DNA from: JAXHMB01 sp034521755
GTDB taxonomy: Bacteria > Bacteroidota > Rhodothermia > Balneolales > Balneolaceae
Assembly (NCBI GenBank): GCA_034521755.1
Contig: JAXHMB010000001.1
Span: 310,001 to 374,000, forward strand
Direction: 5' to 3'
DNA length: 64,000 nucleotides
Under the pieces are notes generated by a model. The model searched no databases and was not told the origin of the DNA. It saw only the letters and a list, made by a program, of their open reading frames with translations. Shown one piece after another: positions 1 to 9,673 of the stretch. Position 1 is the first letter of the stretch; the number at the start of each line of letters is the position of its first letter. Position numbers and translations under genes: made by a program.

Positions 1-1302
1 GGGAATTTGCGTTCGATGTTCTCGGGCTCACCATATTTAATATATATTTGCCCTCTATCTGTTTCAAAACCGAGATTATTTACAGAAGAAAATTGTTCAT
101 AAGCATAGTCAACACGATTATAATACTCCGTCATTAGCTCATTAAACTCTGTATTGGGAGTGGGGTCTTTAGATTTCCAGAACTCTCTAAATTTCTCTTC
201 TTTTTCCTTTGTAGACCCACTTCTAAGCTCCTTGTGTTTACTTTCTGATACAATATACTTAGTCATTTCTATGGCTGTATTCAGGTTAAGCAGGCTGGTA
301 GGAATTTCGGGCCAGAAAGAACGGATTACACTCTGTGCTACAGGCTGGTCCTGACTATCAGAGGTTACTTTGAGTCGATATACAGCATTGGCAAACTGAC
401 TATTAGGAATTTTTACCAACGCGTAAGCATAACCTTTAGCTACAGAAGAAAGGGTTAAGCTGGGCTTGCCATTATTAGAAGTTACTTTAGGTCTAATGTT
501 TTGATATAACTCACTTGAATCAAGTTTTTTGCTAAAGATATCTTCAAGCTTTGTTGTATCTTTTTTAGAAGCATCAATTTTATCCAGAGATACTGAATAG
601 GAATGACCGGGATTATATTCAGGCAAATGAATTAACGCATAATAGTCTTTGCCATATCGGGCATTACTTCCATAATTCAACAAATCTAGCTGTATAAGAT
701 TATCCTTCTCTGATATTTTTTCTCCTAAAATTACACTTCCAATCTTTTTGTCCGCATAAGTTGAAATATTTACCTGACGCGTTCGAGAAGATTGTGCAGC
801 ATTTTCTGCTCCTCTTTCAAGCTGAAGAATATAATTATATAATCCCGACTTCAGCTCTACCTGTAAATACCCTTCTATAAAAATATCGGCGGATTGTGTT
901 TTTTCATAAGTGCCGGCATAGGCCGTGTCTTTCCAAAATGCTCTACCTACAGATTCCAGACCTTCTATACTGAGATCGTCAAAATTGTCTTTTTTTACTT
1001 TATTTTTGGCTTTAAATAACTCAATTGAAAGACCGACACTGCTAAAGAACTCATTAGGATTATCCCGACTATTAGTCTTTTTAAAAGGTAAAAATTGATT
1101 GCTGATACGGAATGAAGTAACAAACTTAACGGTACCATCTTTATCACCCGGCAAGGTAAAATGGTTGACATAGATATCTTGCTGCTGATTGCTAAGCGTC
1201 AATGAACGATAGTCAACGTTCTGTTGTGCAAAGATTGGTGAATAACCAAGTAGTGCTATGAACAAAAAAAAAGAAAGTAGCCGGCCTATTTTTTTTAGCA
1301 TA
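1..1302 (-). CDS. GWxTD-domain secreted protein (3' end outside window)
   Basis: The frame stays open from an ATG at 1302 to the left edge, giving the first 434 residues; the stop lies outside the window. The first ~25 residues form a signal peptide ending near FAQQ. The C-terminal part reads FREFWKSKDPTP, then a tyrosine-rich helix, GFETDRGQIYIKYGEP and ENIER. This is the pattern of GWxTD-domain proteins of Bacteroidota and relatives, whose function is unknown. The naming motif itself varies here: GFETD replaces GWxTD. The gene diverges from the carboxylase gene on the right, so the 144 bases between them should carry both promoters. The family assignment rests on motif recall. Confidence 0.8.
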
Positions 1303-1446
1303 TCGGAAAGGTGGTATTTTTATTTACTCAACAACGAAATATGAGAAGATTATTTAACAGATAAAGACTTTTGAGATTGCGAAAATTCATTATTTTGCAA
1401 ACGCTTAAATTTGCAATCTATTACTTTTAAAATATCATTAGCTTAT

Positions 1447-3081
1447 ATGAGTTCAAAAAGCAGTTCTGATGATTCCCCTCAATCATTGAAATCCCTGATT
1501 AAAAAATTGAATGCCATCAAAGAAGAAATCAAAAAGGGAGGAGGGGAAAAGCGAATTAAAAAACAGCACAAAAAAGGAAAGCTTACTGCAAGAGAAAGAA
1601 TTGATCTGCTTGTAGATGACGAGAGTCGTTTCTATGAGCTGGGACTGTGGGCTGGTTATGAGATGTATGAGGAAGAAGGGGGATGCCCTTCCGGAGGTGT
1701 GGTTACAGGTATCGGGGAAGTTTCAGGCCGCAGCTGTGTAATTGTTGCCAATGATGCCACCGTAAAAGCAGGCGCATGGTTTCCAATTACAGCTAAAAAA
1801 AATCTAAGAGCACAAGAAGTTGCTATTGAAAATCATTTACCCATCCTTTATCTGGTTGATTCGGCCGGAGTTTATCTGCCAATGCAGGATGAGATCTTTC
1901 CGGATAAAGATCATTTTGGGCGAATGTTTAGAAATAATGCGGTAATAAGTGCAAAGGGCATTCCCCAGATCGCTGCTATAATGGGAAGTTGTGTTGCAGG
2001 GGGAGCTTATCTTCCTATTATGAGTGATGAGGCTCTTATTGTAGATGGAACGGGGAGTGTTTTTCTGGCGGGAAGTTATTTGGTAAAAGCTGCTATTGGT
2101 GAAGATGTAGATAATGAAACACTTGGTGGTGCTACTACTCACACTGAAATTAGTGGTGTCACGGATTATAAAATGGAGGATGACGAAACGTGTATTAAAA
2201 CCGTCCGTGATTTAGTAGATAAGCTTGGGCCATTCGATACGGCCGAGTTCAACAGGTCAGAACCTAAAGAACCATCTCGGGATCCCGTTGATGTTTTGGA
2301 TATCCTTCCTGATGACCGTACCAAACCCTATGATATGAATGAGCTGTTGGAATGCATCATCGATGAAAACAGCTTCACTGAATTTAAGAAGGGATATGGG
2401 CAGACACTTATTACAGGATATGCACGTATTGATGGATGGAGTGTAGGAATTGTTGCCAATCAGCGTAAAATTACCAAAACAAAACAAGGGGAGATGCAGG
2501 TAGGTGGCGTCATTTATTCTGATAGTGCTGATAAAGCTGCGCGGTTTGTTATGAATTGCAATCAGAAAAAAATTCCAATCATCTTTTTCCAAGACGTAAC
2601 CGGATTTATGATTGGTAAACGCAGCGAACATGGGGGAATTATTAAAGACGGGGCCAAGATGGTCAATGCCGTCTCAAATAGCACGGTTCCTAAGATAACT
2701 ATTGTTGTTGGCAACAGCTATGGAGCCGGAAATTATGCCATGTGTGGACGAGCCTATGATCCCAGATTCATGTATGCGTGGCCCTCGGCAAAAATTGCTG
2801 TGATGGGAGGTACGCAAGCGGCAAAGGTGCTTACACAAATTCGTGTCTCTACTCTTGAGAAAAAAGGTGAAGAGATAACGGAAGAAGAACGCCAGGAAAT
2901 CTTAAATGAAATTAAAGACCGTTACGATCATCAAACTGATGTACGCTATGCTGCGGCACGACTTTGGGTTGATGGTATCATCAATCCTATTGAAACACGA
3001 GAAAGAATATCTCATGCCATCAGCTGTGCAAACCATAACCCTGTGATTGAAGAATTTAAAACAGGAGTGCTTCAGGTTTAA
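1447..3081 (+). CDS. acyl-CoA carboxylase carboxyltransferase subunit (methylcrotonyl-CoA carboxylase beta type)
   Basis: This is a 544-residue biotin-dependent carboxyltransferase that moves CO2 from carboxybiotin to an acyl-CoA. It has the usual two crotonase-like halves. The N half carries the LTARERI helix, CPSGGVVTGIG, FPDKDHFGRMF and MGSCVAGGAY. The C half carries GYGQTLITGYARIDG, FFQDVTGFMIG, GNSYGAGNYAMCGRAYDPRF and AVMGGTQAA. The residues around FPDKDHFGR resemble methylcrotonyl-CoA carboxylase beta more than propionyl-CoA carboxylase, which suggests leucine catabolism. The frame is open upstream to a TTG at 1411, but the ATG at 1447 gives the usual family N terminus. No alpha (biotin carboxylase plus BCCP) subunit lies beside it; accC and accB at 38-40 kb are of the fatty-acid type. 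Confidence 0.9.
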   Translation: MSSKSSSDDSPQSLKSLIKKLNAIKEEIKKGGGEKRIKKQHKKGKLTARERIDLLVDDESRFYELGLWAGYEMYEEEGGCPSGGVVTGIGEVSGRSCVIVANDATVKAGAWFPITAKKNLRAQEVAIENHLPILYLVDSAGVYLPMQDEIFPDKDHFGRMFRNNAVISAKGIPQIAAIMGSCVAGGAYLPIMSDEALIVDGTGSVFLAGSYLVKAAIGEDVDNETLGGATTHTEISGVTDYKMEDDETCIKTVRDLVDKLGPFDTAEFNRSEPKEPSRDPVDVLDILPDDRTKPYDMNELLECIIDENSFTEFKKGYGQTLITGYARIDGWSVGIVANQRKITKTKQGEMQVGGVIYSDSADKAARFVMNCNQKKIPIIFFQDVTGFMIGKRSEHGGIIKDGAKMVNAVSNSTVPKITIVVGNSYGAGNYAMCGRAYDPRFMYAWPSAKIAVMGGTQAAKVLTQIRVSTLEKKGEEITEEERQEILNEIKDRYDHQTDVRYAAARLWVDGIINPIETRERISHAISCANHNPVIEEFKTGVLQV

Positions 3082-3187
3082 AAAAGGAGGTTGCTCATTT
3101 ACAAAATTTAGCGTTTTCCTACTTTAGAAAAACCCACAAAATCCACTTATTGAATCTTTAAAGTAAAACCTATCAAATACTGCTATT

Positions 3188-4531
3188 ATGAAATTAGCCC
3201 GAAGTTTAATTTTCTGTATGGCTATAATGGTCATTGGCCATGTAGCCAAAGCACAGTCGTCGCCCGCTCAAGCTTTTGATAATGTTACTATTCACATTGC
3301 TGACGGTCAAACTATTGAGAGTGGAACGATAGTGTGGCGGAATGGAGTCATTGAATCTGTTGGTTCTAACGTTAATATACCTTTTGATGCCTATACTATT
3401 GATGGAGGTGACAGCCTTCATGTTTATCCCGGCTTTGTTGACGGCATGGCGCTCTGGGGAAGTCCGGATTTGCCCGACCGCTATGAAGAACCTGATCGTC
3501 CGGGTGAGCCCGGCTATGAACGAGCAGGAGTGCAGCCTCAGAGGAAACCATCGGAGCTCCTTAAAACTGACGATAAAGCTCTGACAGAAGCACAAAAAAG
3601 TGGTTTCACAACTGCGGCTTTGGGCCTAAAAGGCCAAATGCTACCCGGCCAAGTTGACTTGTTCTTTATCAATGGCAAAGAAACTGATGAGTATCTGATG
3701 CAGTCCGGAGTGGGCATGCTTGCCTCACTTGAAAATGCACCCGGTGGGTTTGGCAGTGGAGCTTATCCATCAACAAGAATGGGGGTATTAGCTGAATACA
3801 GACAGCTATGGTATGATGCAACTGCTTTACAAGATCATATAGCATACTTTGCATCGGCTTCATCTGACTATCCAGCTCCAAAAAAGAATGAAGTATTGGA
3901 AGCACTTTTCCCAGTGCTCAATGGTGATCAGCCATTGTATTTTATTGCTGACACAAAACAGGACATAGAAGTAGTTCTTGATCTTCAGGATAATCTTGGA
4001 TTCGAGATGGTTCTTGTATCCGGTAAAGAAGCCTACACTTTGGCGGATGAGTTAAAAAATCGAGAGATTCCTGTATTGGCCAGTATTGATCTCCCTGAAA
4101 AACCCAAGTGGAAAGTGGAGCAAGAAAAAGCCGAAAAGGATACCACGGAAGAAGTGAAGGAAATAGAAGAAATTACCGAAGAGATGCGTGTTTTTCGTGA
4201 ACGTCAACTTGAAGCTTACAAGGCTGACATTGAGAACATCCAAAAACTCATAGATGCCGGTGTGAAAGTTGGATATGCTTCTAATGGAATGAAAATCAGT
4301 GATTTCTCAAAGCATCTAAACACGCTTGCAGAAGAAACCGGTTTGGATGAAAGTCAACTGCTATCGATGATTACGCAAAATACAGCTGAGATTCTAAAAG
4401 TGGGATCAAGAGTTGGAGATATTACAGATGGACGCATAGCTAGTTTCAGCGTGTTTTCAGACACTTTTTTAACTGACGAAGTAAAAGTGATGTATTCGGT
4501 ATCAGCCGGCGAATTAACAGAAATTGAATAA
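3188..4531 (+). CDS. exported amidohydrolase-fold protein without metal ligands
   Basis: A 447-residue protein with a signal peptide (cleavage near VAKAQ) and the outline of an imidazolonepropionase-like amidohydrolase. It has an N-terminal composite-sandwich strand region (GTIVWRNGVIESVG), YPGFVDG where the metal site normally begins, and a C-terminal NTAEILKVGSRVGDI strand. The HxH metal motif is absent (GFVDGMALWG), and neither the later histidines nor the aspartate after the last strand can be found. A charged linker rich in E and K sits near residues 300-345. It is the first of three co-directional genes, with 21 bases to the next. I infer a non-catalytic paralogue that may partner the middle protein. 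Confidence 0.8.
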   Translation: MKLARSLIFCMAIMVIGHVAKAQSSPAQAFDNVTIHIADGQTIESGTIVWRNGVIESVGSNVNIPFDAYTIDGGDSLHVYPGFVDGMALWGSPDLPDRYEEPDRPGEPGYERAGVQPQRKPSELLKTDDKALTEAQKSGFTTAALGLKGQMLPGQVDLFFINGKETDEYLMQSGVGMLASLENAPGGFGSGAYPSTRMGVLAEYRQLWYDATALQDHIAYFASASSDYPAPKKNEVLEALFPVLNGDQPLYFIADTKQDIEVVLDLQDNLGFEMVLVSGKEAYTLADELKNREIPVLASIDLPEKPKWKVEQEKAEKDTTEEVKEIEEITEEMRVFRERQLEAYKADIENIQKLIDAGVKVGYASNGMKISDFSKHLNTLAEETGLDESQLLSMITQNTAEILKVGSRVGDITDGRIASFSVFSDTFLTDEVKVMYSVSAGELTEIE

Positions 4532-4552
4532 CAATCTTCTAAACTAACAGCT

Positions 4553-5965
4553 ATGAAGAATATGAAGAAGATATTACTAGCATTATTTGTACTGGGCTTC
4601 TGTGTTTCAGGTTATGCCCAGGAGACAGGTTCCGTCCTAATTAAAGGTGGAACAGTAATCACAGTTACTGATGGAAACCTTGAAAATACGGATGTATTAA
4701 TTGAGGATGGTATTATTACTGAAATTGGACAGAATCTATCAGCTCCCGGTGGAGTTACAACTGTTGATGCAACAGGCAAATATGTAATGCCGGGTATTAT
4801 TGATGCTCATTCTCATATTGCAGGGGTAGACATCAATGAGTGGACCAATCCTGTTACTGCTGAAGTCACCATGGAACAGTCCGTTGATCCTACAGACATC
4901 AATATTTATTGGGCGTTAGCCGGAGGAGTCACATCTATTCATCTGATGCACGGATCTGCAAATGTTATTGGAGGGCAAAACGAAACTTTGAAACTGCGCT
5001 ACGGCACAAATGTAGAAAACATGCGTTTCGAAGGAGCTCCAAGGACTATTAAGTTTGCATTGGGAGAAAATCCTACTCGTGTGCACGGGCAGGGATTTGG
5101 TGTTCAGCCCCGAACCAGAATGGGTGTTGAGCAGGTTGTCCGCGAACATTTTGATGCAGCTCTGGATTATAAACGTAATCGCGAAGCGTATCTTGAAGCA
5201 AAACAGCGTTATGATCGACGGAAGAGAGGAACGCCTCCTATTCCTGTTGCAAAGAATGACAGACTGGAAGTACTGGCCGATATCATTGATGGTAAAGTTT
5301 GGGTTCATTGCCACTCTTACAGAGCTGACGAGATTCTGATGTTGATGCGTGTGTTTAAAGATTATGGAATTGAAAATTTCACTTTCCAGCATGCTAACGA
5401 AGCCTTCAAAATTGCACCGGAACTTCGGAAAAATGGAGCTCATACTTCTGTCTTTGCCGACTGGTGGGCCTATAAGTTTGAAGTCTATTATTCAACCGCA
5501 TATAACGCCTCTATTTTGAATGCTAATGGAGTTACAAACAGCATTAACTCAGACAGCGGTGAGCTTATTCGTCACTTGAACCATGAGGCCGCAAAGACGG
5601 TACATTATGGCGGGACATCCAAAGAAGATGCCTTAAAAATGATTACCATCAATCCGGCTATTCAGCTGGGTATTGACGACAAAGTGGGGAGTATCGAAGA
5701 AGGCAAGCACGGTGATGTTGCTATCTGGAATGGGCATCCGCTGAGCATTTACAGCGTTGCTGAAAAAACATATGTAGATGGGAAGAAGTACTTTGATCGC
5801 AATGAAGATCCTAATGACATGCGATTGGATGCTGACCCGGAAGAAGACTTTGATGAGACCTACACACGCTGGTATGAAGGCAGTAAAGATGTCGATGCAT
5901 GCCTAAGAGGTGCCGTACTTCGGTTTGATAAAGAAGGCATGTCTATCAACGGAAATTCTAACTAA
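4553..5965 (+). CDS. exported metal-dependent amidohydrolase
   Basis: A 470-residue exported amidohydrolase of the imidazolonepropionase-like group, and the only member of this trio with a complete metal site. The signal peptide ends near SGYAQE. The motif PGIIDAHSHIAG gives the HxH pair. WVHCHSYRADEI and FTFQHANEA supply the later histidines, and NSINSDSGE supplies the catalytic aspartate. The C-terminal strand reads NPAIQLGIDDKVGSIEEGK, typical of the family. The substrate cannot be read from sequence; relatives hydrolyse cyclic amides or peptides. It probably acts in the periplasm. It is 21 bases from the genes on either side, so the three are likely one transcript. Confidence 0.87.
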   Translation: MKNMKKILLALFVLGFCVSGYAQETGSVLIKGGTVITVTDGNLENTDVLIEDGIITEIGQNLSAPGGVTTVDATGKYVMPGIIDAHSHIAGVDINEWTNPVTAEVTMEQSVDPTDINIYWALAGGVTSIHLMHGSANVIGGQNETLKLRYGTNVENMRFEGAPRTIKFALGENPTRVHGQGFGVQPRTRMGVEQVVREHFDAALDYKRNREAYLEAKQRYDRRKRGTPPIPVAKNDRLEVLADIIDGKVWVHCHSYRADEILMLMRVFKDYGIENFTFQHANEAFKIAPELRKNGAHTSVFADWWAYKFEVYYSTAYNASILNANGVTNSINSDSGELIRHLNHEAAKTVHYGGTSKEDALKMITINPAIQLGIDDKVGSIEEGKHGDVAIWNGHPLSIYSVAEKTYVDGKKYFDRNEDPNDMRLDADPEEDFDETYTRWYEGSKDVDACLRGAVLRFDKEGMSINGNSN

Positions 5966-5985
5966 CAAAATTTATCACAGATATT

Positions 5986-7302
5986 ATGAAGCGTATATTC
6001 ACATTATTTACATCATTTGTACTGTGCTTGTTGCTTGTTGGAGTTTCCAAGGCACAAATTACAGAGAAACCGGAATTTGGTAAATTTGCCATAACCAATG
6101 CCACTATTCATACCGTAACTAACGGAGTTATTGAAAATGGTGTCGTACTTATTGATGGCAAAAACATTGCTTACGTAGGCAAGAATGCAAAGATAACGTC
6201 AGACTATCAGCAAATTGATGGCACCGGCAAACATGTTTATCCAGGATTTATGGATTCTGGTACCTTGCTTGGCCTGCAGGAAATCGGAGCTGTTGCGGTA
6301 ACCAACGATCAGGCTGAAATAGGTAGCTATAATCCACATATTCGTGCGTTTACAGCTATAAATCCGAGCAGTGTTTCTATTCCTGTAACTCGAGTAAATG
6401 GCGTTACACACGTAATTACGACTCCTGTTTCGGGTAGAATATCAGGAAAGCCAACACTTATTGACTTATATGGCTATTCTCCTGATTCCATGGCTGTTCG
6501 TGCCAATGCGGCTTTGCACCTGAACTTTCCCAGTATTACAGGCGGCGGATGGTGGGATGATCGAAAGCCGGAAGAAATCAAAAAAGAATTCGAGAAGGAT
6601 ATTAAAGAACTCAATGATTTCTGGAAGAAAGCTGAATTCTATAATAAGATGATGACAGCTTATCAGGAAGATCCTGATAACAGAGAAAAACCTGACGCTG
6701 ATAAAAAGATGGAAGCTATGCGTGAGGTTGTGACCGGCGAAATTCCTGTTATGATTTCTGTTGATGAAGAAAAAAATATCCTTGAAGCTATTAAGTGGAC
6801 AAAAGAACATCCTGAAGCACGCTTTATACTTGCAGGTGTTGAAGAAGGATGGAGAGTAGCTGAAGAAATAGCTGAGGCAGGTCTGCCATGTTTGGTATCT
6901 ACGCTTTATACCCCAAGCAGGGATTATGATAATTACCAACGCCCATATCAAAACCCGGGAAAATTACATGAGGCCGGAGTTAAAGTTGCAATTGCAACCG
7001 GAGAAACTGAGAACGTACGGAATGCGCCTTATCATGCAGGTTTCGCGGCTACCTATGGGTTGGGTAAAGAAGAAGCTATAAAAGCTCTTACAATTAATCC
7101 TGCTGAGATATTCGGGGTCTCAGATCGACTGGGGAGCATTGAAGAAGGCAAGCAGGCAAATCTTTTTATCAGCGATGGAGATCCACTTGAACCAATGTCA
7201 ACGATTGAACAGGTTTTTATTCGTGGATTTAAAATCCCAATGGTTAGCCGACATACACAATTGTATGAAGAATACCTGAATCGTGATGCTGTTAAGAATT
7301 AA
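5986..7302 (+). CDS. exported amidohydrolase-fold protein without metal ligands (third of tandem)
   Basis: A 438-residue exported protein with signal peptide (GVSKAQ) and the same fold outline as its two upstream neighbours. It has an N-terminal strand region with GVVLIDGKNIAYVG, then YPGFMDSGTLLG where an HxH motif should stand, and a C-terminal LTINPAEIFGVSDRLGSIEEGKQ. The segment PVMISVDEE replaces the vhvHah strand and ATGETENV replaces the aspartate loop, so no metal ligand is visible. The close match of its C-terminal signature to that of the middle gene suggests tandem duplication followed by loss of catalysis. The alternative is a structural or substrate-binding partner in a complex. 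It is followed by a long hairpin at 7310-7372. Confidence 0.82.
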   Translation: MKRIFTLFTSFVLCLLLVGVSKAQITEKPEFGKFAITNATIHTVTNGVIENGVVLIDGKNIAYVGKNAKITSDYQQIDGTGKHVYPGFMDSGTLLGLQEIGAVAVTNDQAEIGSYNPHIRAFTAINPSSVSIPVTRVNGVTHVITTPVSGRISGKPTLIDLYGYSPDSMAVRANAALHLNFPSITGGGWWDDRKPEEIKKEFEKDIKELNDFWKKAEFYNKMMTAYQEDPDNREKPDADKKMEAMREVVTGEIPVMISVDEEKNILEAIKWTKEHPEARFILAGVEEGWRVAEEIAEAGLPCLVSTLYTPSRDYDNYQRPYQNPGKLHEAGVKVAIATGETENVRNAPYHAGFAATYGLGKEEAIKALTINPAEIFGVSDRLGSIEEGKQANLFISDGDPLEPMSTIEQVFIRGFKIPMVSRHTQLYEEYLNRDAVKN

Positions 7303-7309
7303 AATGAGT

Positions 7310-7372
7310 AATTAAAAATTGGGGATTAGGAGTTGTTCGTGGATAATCTTTTCCTAATTCCCAATTTTAATT
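7310..7372. terminator. long AT-rich hairpin between convergent genes
   Basis: The arms at 7310-7331 and 7352-7372 (AATTAAAAATTGGGGATTAG against CTAATTCCCAATTTTAATT) pair over about 20 bases with a few mismatches around a 20-base loop. It lies between two convergent genes, so it probably acts as a bidirectional terminator. It could also be a degenerate dispersed repeat. Confidence 0.55.
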
Positions 7373-7377
7373 TTCCA

Positions 7378-7956
7378 TTAATAAGGTTTCCCTTCCTTTC
7401 TTTTGGCTTTTAAAGCCTCAACATACCATTCAAACTCATCCAAAAATCGAACTACCCGGTTGTTATAATTTTCTTGGTTAGTTGAACCATCCTCATTCAT
7501 ACTTTCACTAATTTTTGATACAGCAAAAATAGAAGGTATACTGCTCATACCCATCTCAGCCAACATTGCTCGTAATTGCATCGCAGCACGAACTCCTCCA
7601 AAACCTCCACGAGAATAACACACAATGGCTGAAGGCTTGAAAAAATATTCTTCCAAATAGTGATCCAGCAAATTTGAAAGTGCAGGAGGTATGCTGTGAT
7701 TATATTCTCCGGATACAATGATATATCCGTCCGCATCTTTGATCAACCCTGCCAGCTTTTCCATCTTCTGTGGTGCTTTGCCTTTATCAAACTCTTTGTA
7801 CATCCGGTCTAGCATGGGCAGATCATATTCAAGAGGGTCAACTAAGGTTGTGCTATGACCGCGTTCTTTGCATTTATTAAAAATAAACCGCGCAGCGCGA
7901 ATTCCCTGTCGATGATGACGTACAGATCCGTAAATAACAAGAATGTTCAAAGCCAT
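7378..7956 (-). CDS. NADPH-dependent FMN reductase family protein
   Basis: A 192-residue flavodoxin-fold protein of the NADPH-dependent FMN reductase family (PF03358 type). The N terminus ILVIYGSVRHHRQGIRAARF is the FMN phosphate-binding loop. VSGEYNHSIPPALSNLLDHY is the family signature and CYSRGGFGGVRAAMQLRAML forms the dimer and flavin edge. Such proteins reduce free or bound FMN, or quinones and azo compounds, with NAD(P)H in the cytoplasm; the exact substrate cannot be read. It is a single gene facing the amidohydrolase operon and divergent from the Nit-type amidase at 8018, with 61 bases between the two starts. Confidence 0.87.
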   Translation of the reverse strand: MALNILVIYGSVRHHRQGIRAARFIFNKCKERGHSTTLVDPLEYDLPMLDRMYKEFDKGKAPQKMEKLAGLIKDADGYIIVSGEYNHSIPPALSNLLDHYLEEYFFKPSAIVCYSRGGFGGVRAAMQLRAMLAEMGMSSIPSIFAVSKISESMNEDGSTNQENYNNRVVRFLDEFEWYVEALKAKRKEGKPY

Positions 7957-8017
7957 TGAAAAATTGGTTATGTTTTATTTTTGATTGATAAAGTACTAAT
8001 AAATCATTTGCATAAAA

Positions 8018-8827
8018 ATGGAAACCTACAAAGCTGCTGCTGTTCAAATGAACAGTCAGCCGAATATTGAACATAATCTGAATCAAGCACGGGCATTAGT
8101 TCAAAAAGCAGCAAAGGCAAAAACAAGGTTAGTATGCCTGCCCGAAAACTTTGCTTTTCTTGGTGACTTTGACTTGCGTATGCAAAAGGCAGACGAGATA
8201 CATACTAAGGCAGAAAGCTTTTTAAAAGACATTGCAGCAAAATATGGTATTTATTTAATAGGAGGTAGTTTCCCCGCTCCAGCTGGCAATGACAAAGTTT
8301 ATAATCGCTCTTTATTGATAAATCCGGAGGGAAGAACGGTTGCCAAGTACGACAAAATGCATCTATTTGACGTCGATCTTGATGACGGAGAATCCTATCG
8401 GGAATCTGACTTTGTAGAACCCGGTGACTCAAAGCCGATACTTTGGAAGTCTGATGAAATTGGAAATATAGGTCTGTCAGTATGTTATGATCTTCGGTTT
8501 CCTGAATTATATCGTGAGCTGGCCGCCAAAGGTGCCGAAATTTTAACTGTACCATCTGCATTTACGCAGACAACAGGAGAGGTACATTGGGAAACCCTGT
8601 TGCGGGCTCGAGCAATCGAAAACACCAGTTATGTGCTGGCTCCGGCCCAGACCGGCGTTCATGGACCAAACAGAAAAACGTATGGCCATTCACTCATTGT
8701 TGATCCTTGGGGTGAAGTTTTAGCAGATGGGAAAGAGGAGATAGGATTTGTTACAGCTGATATCAGTCCAAACCGACTAAAAAAAGTCAGGGAGTCTATT
8801 CCATCTCTCAACCACAGAAGAATCTAA
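8018..8827 (+). CDS. carbon-nitrogen hydrolase, Nit1/Nit2-like amidase
   Basis: A 269-residue nitrilase-superfamily amidase. The catalytic triad is visible: Glu43 (CLPENF), Lys113 (YDKMHLFDVD) and Cys156 (SVCYDLRFPELYR). The motifs DKMHLFD and DLRFPELY and the ending SLNHRR place it in the Nit branch, whose characterised members are deaminated-glutathione amidases or omega-amidases that repair side products of transamination. The length is normal for the branch. It stands alone on the plus strand, and its stop is one base from the stop of the convergent DUF3307 gene. Confidence 0.9.
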   Translation: METYKAAAVQMNSQPNIEHNLNQARALVQKAAKAKTRLVCLPENFAFLGDFDLRMQKADEIHTKAESFLKDIAAKYGIYLIGGSFPAPAGNDKVYNRSLLINPEGRTVAKYDKMHLFDVDLDDGESYRESDFVEPGDSKPILWKSDEIGNIGLSVCYDLRFPELYRELAAKGAEILTVPSAFTQTTGEVHWETLLRARAIENTSYVLAPAQTGVHGPNRKTYGHSLIVDPWGEVLADGKEEIGFVTADISPNRLKKVRESIPSLNHRRI

Positions 8828-8828
8828 C

Positions 8829-9566
8829 CTAAAGCAAGGCCAGCATCCCAATACCGAGTAATATTGCTAATGAAAAGCTAATCAATGTGCCAATAAGAAT
8901 ATACTCAGCATATTTTCGCTCATGCGGCTCCTTAACACCACCACTAAATCGGAAGATTGATTTCGCTGCTATCAAAAAGCCTATTGCACTATATTGCTGA
9001 AGTAATATAAACGTCAAAATAATAATTCGTTCTAAATATCCGATCCAGGTTCCGGCTCTATCAAGCCCGGAGAAATCTTTTTGCTCTTTACCAAGCTCTT
9101 CCTGCCACTTATGAGTGACCTTAGTTATAAGAAAACCCATAGGTCGTAATGCAATTAAATAACCACCCAATATTATCCAAAAAGTTGGACCATACAGGCC
9201 TTGAAAAACTGCATCTATAAATATTGAACCTGACTCTATATACCATAGCCAACCGATCACTGCCATTAGCAAATGAGCAAGTTGATCTATAACAAAATTC
9301 AGTGTTGAATCTCTCATGCTTGATTTCCACCAGTCAATCAAAAAGTGGGTGACCACAATAAAAAGTGGAAGTCTCCATTCAGTCCACTCACCAATAAGCA
9401 AGTACGTAATTAGTCCTACAACTCCTATATGCAGGTATAAATGCCTGGAATAAACCCCAAACTTGCGACGTCCCTTAATCCAGGAATAAGGCTGAAAAAA
9501 GAAATCGGCCAATAAGTGGGCTACAAGTATTTTAAATAATAGTATAAACTCTATCTCACTGACCAT
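8829..9566 (-). CDS. DUF3307 integral membrane protein
   Basis: A 245-residue membrane protein. The first half (LLFKILVAHLLADFFFQP, a basic loop, then VTHFLIDWWKS and FVIDQLAHLLMAVIGWLW) matches the DUF3307 family, with its conserved H and D pairs in consecutive helices. The C half adds about three more hydrophobic segments, the last ending LAILLGIGMLALL. Conserved histidine and aspartate in membrane helices suggest a metal site or a transport role, but the family has no established function. It stands between the Nit amidase and the DUF445 gene on the same strand as the latter, 107 bases from it. Confidence 0.8.
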   Translation of the reverse strand: MVSEIEFILLFKILVAHLLADFFFQPYSWIKGRRKFGVYSRHLYLHIGVVGLITYLLIGEWTEWRLPLFIVVTHFLIDWWKSSMRDSTLNFVIDQLAHLLMAVIGWLWYIESGSIFIDAVFQGLYGPTFWIILGGYLIALRPMGFLITKVTHKWQEELGKEQKDFSGLDRAGTWIGYLERIIILTFILLQQYSAIGFLIAAKSIFRFSGGVKEPHERKYAEYILIGTLISFSLAILLGIGMLALL

Positions 9567-9673
9567 CCCAAAATTGCTTTTATATATTTAAATAGATACA
9601 AATTTTCTCATTTACAAAAATTAACAATATAGTGATGATAAATTATAAACCAAATAATAGGAAAACAGATTTA

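Noticed and set aside
154..354. Short plus-strand frame at the left end
   Set aside because: It lies antisense to the GWxTD gene, which is open over the whole 1302 bases.
1381..1446. Promoter for the carboxyltransferase gene from TAAATTTG at 1406-1413
   Set aside because: The -7 box fits, but no TTTG stands 19-21 bases upstream; the TTTG at 1394 is too close.
4916..5443. A 175-codon open frame on the minus strand inside the middle amidohydrolase
   Set aside because: It is opposite a gene with a complete catalytic motif set and shows no family features.
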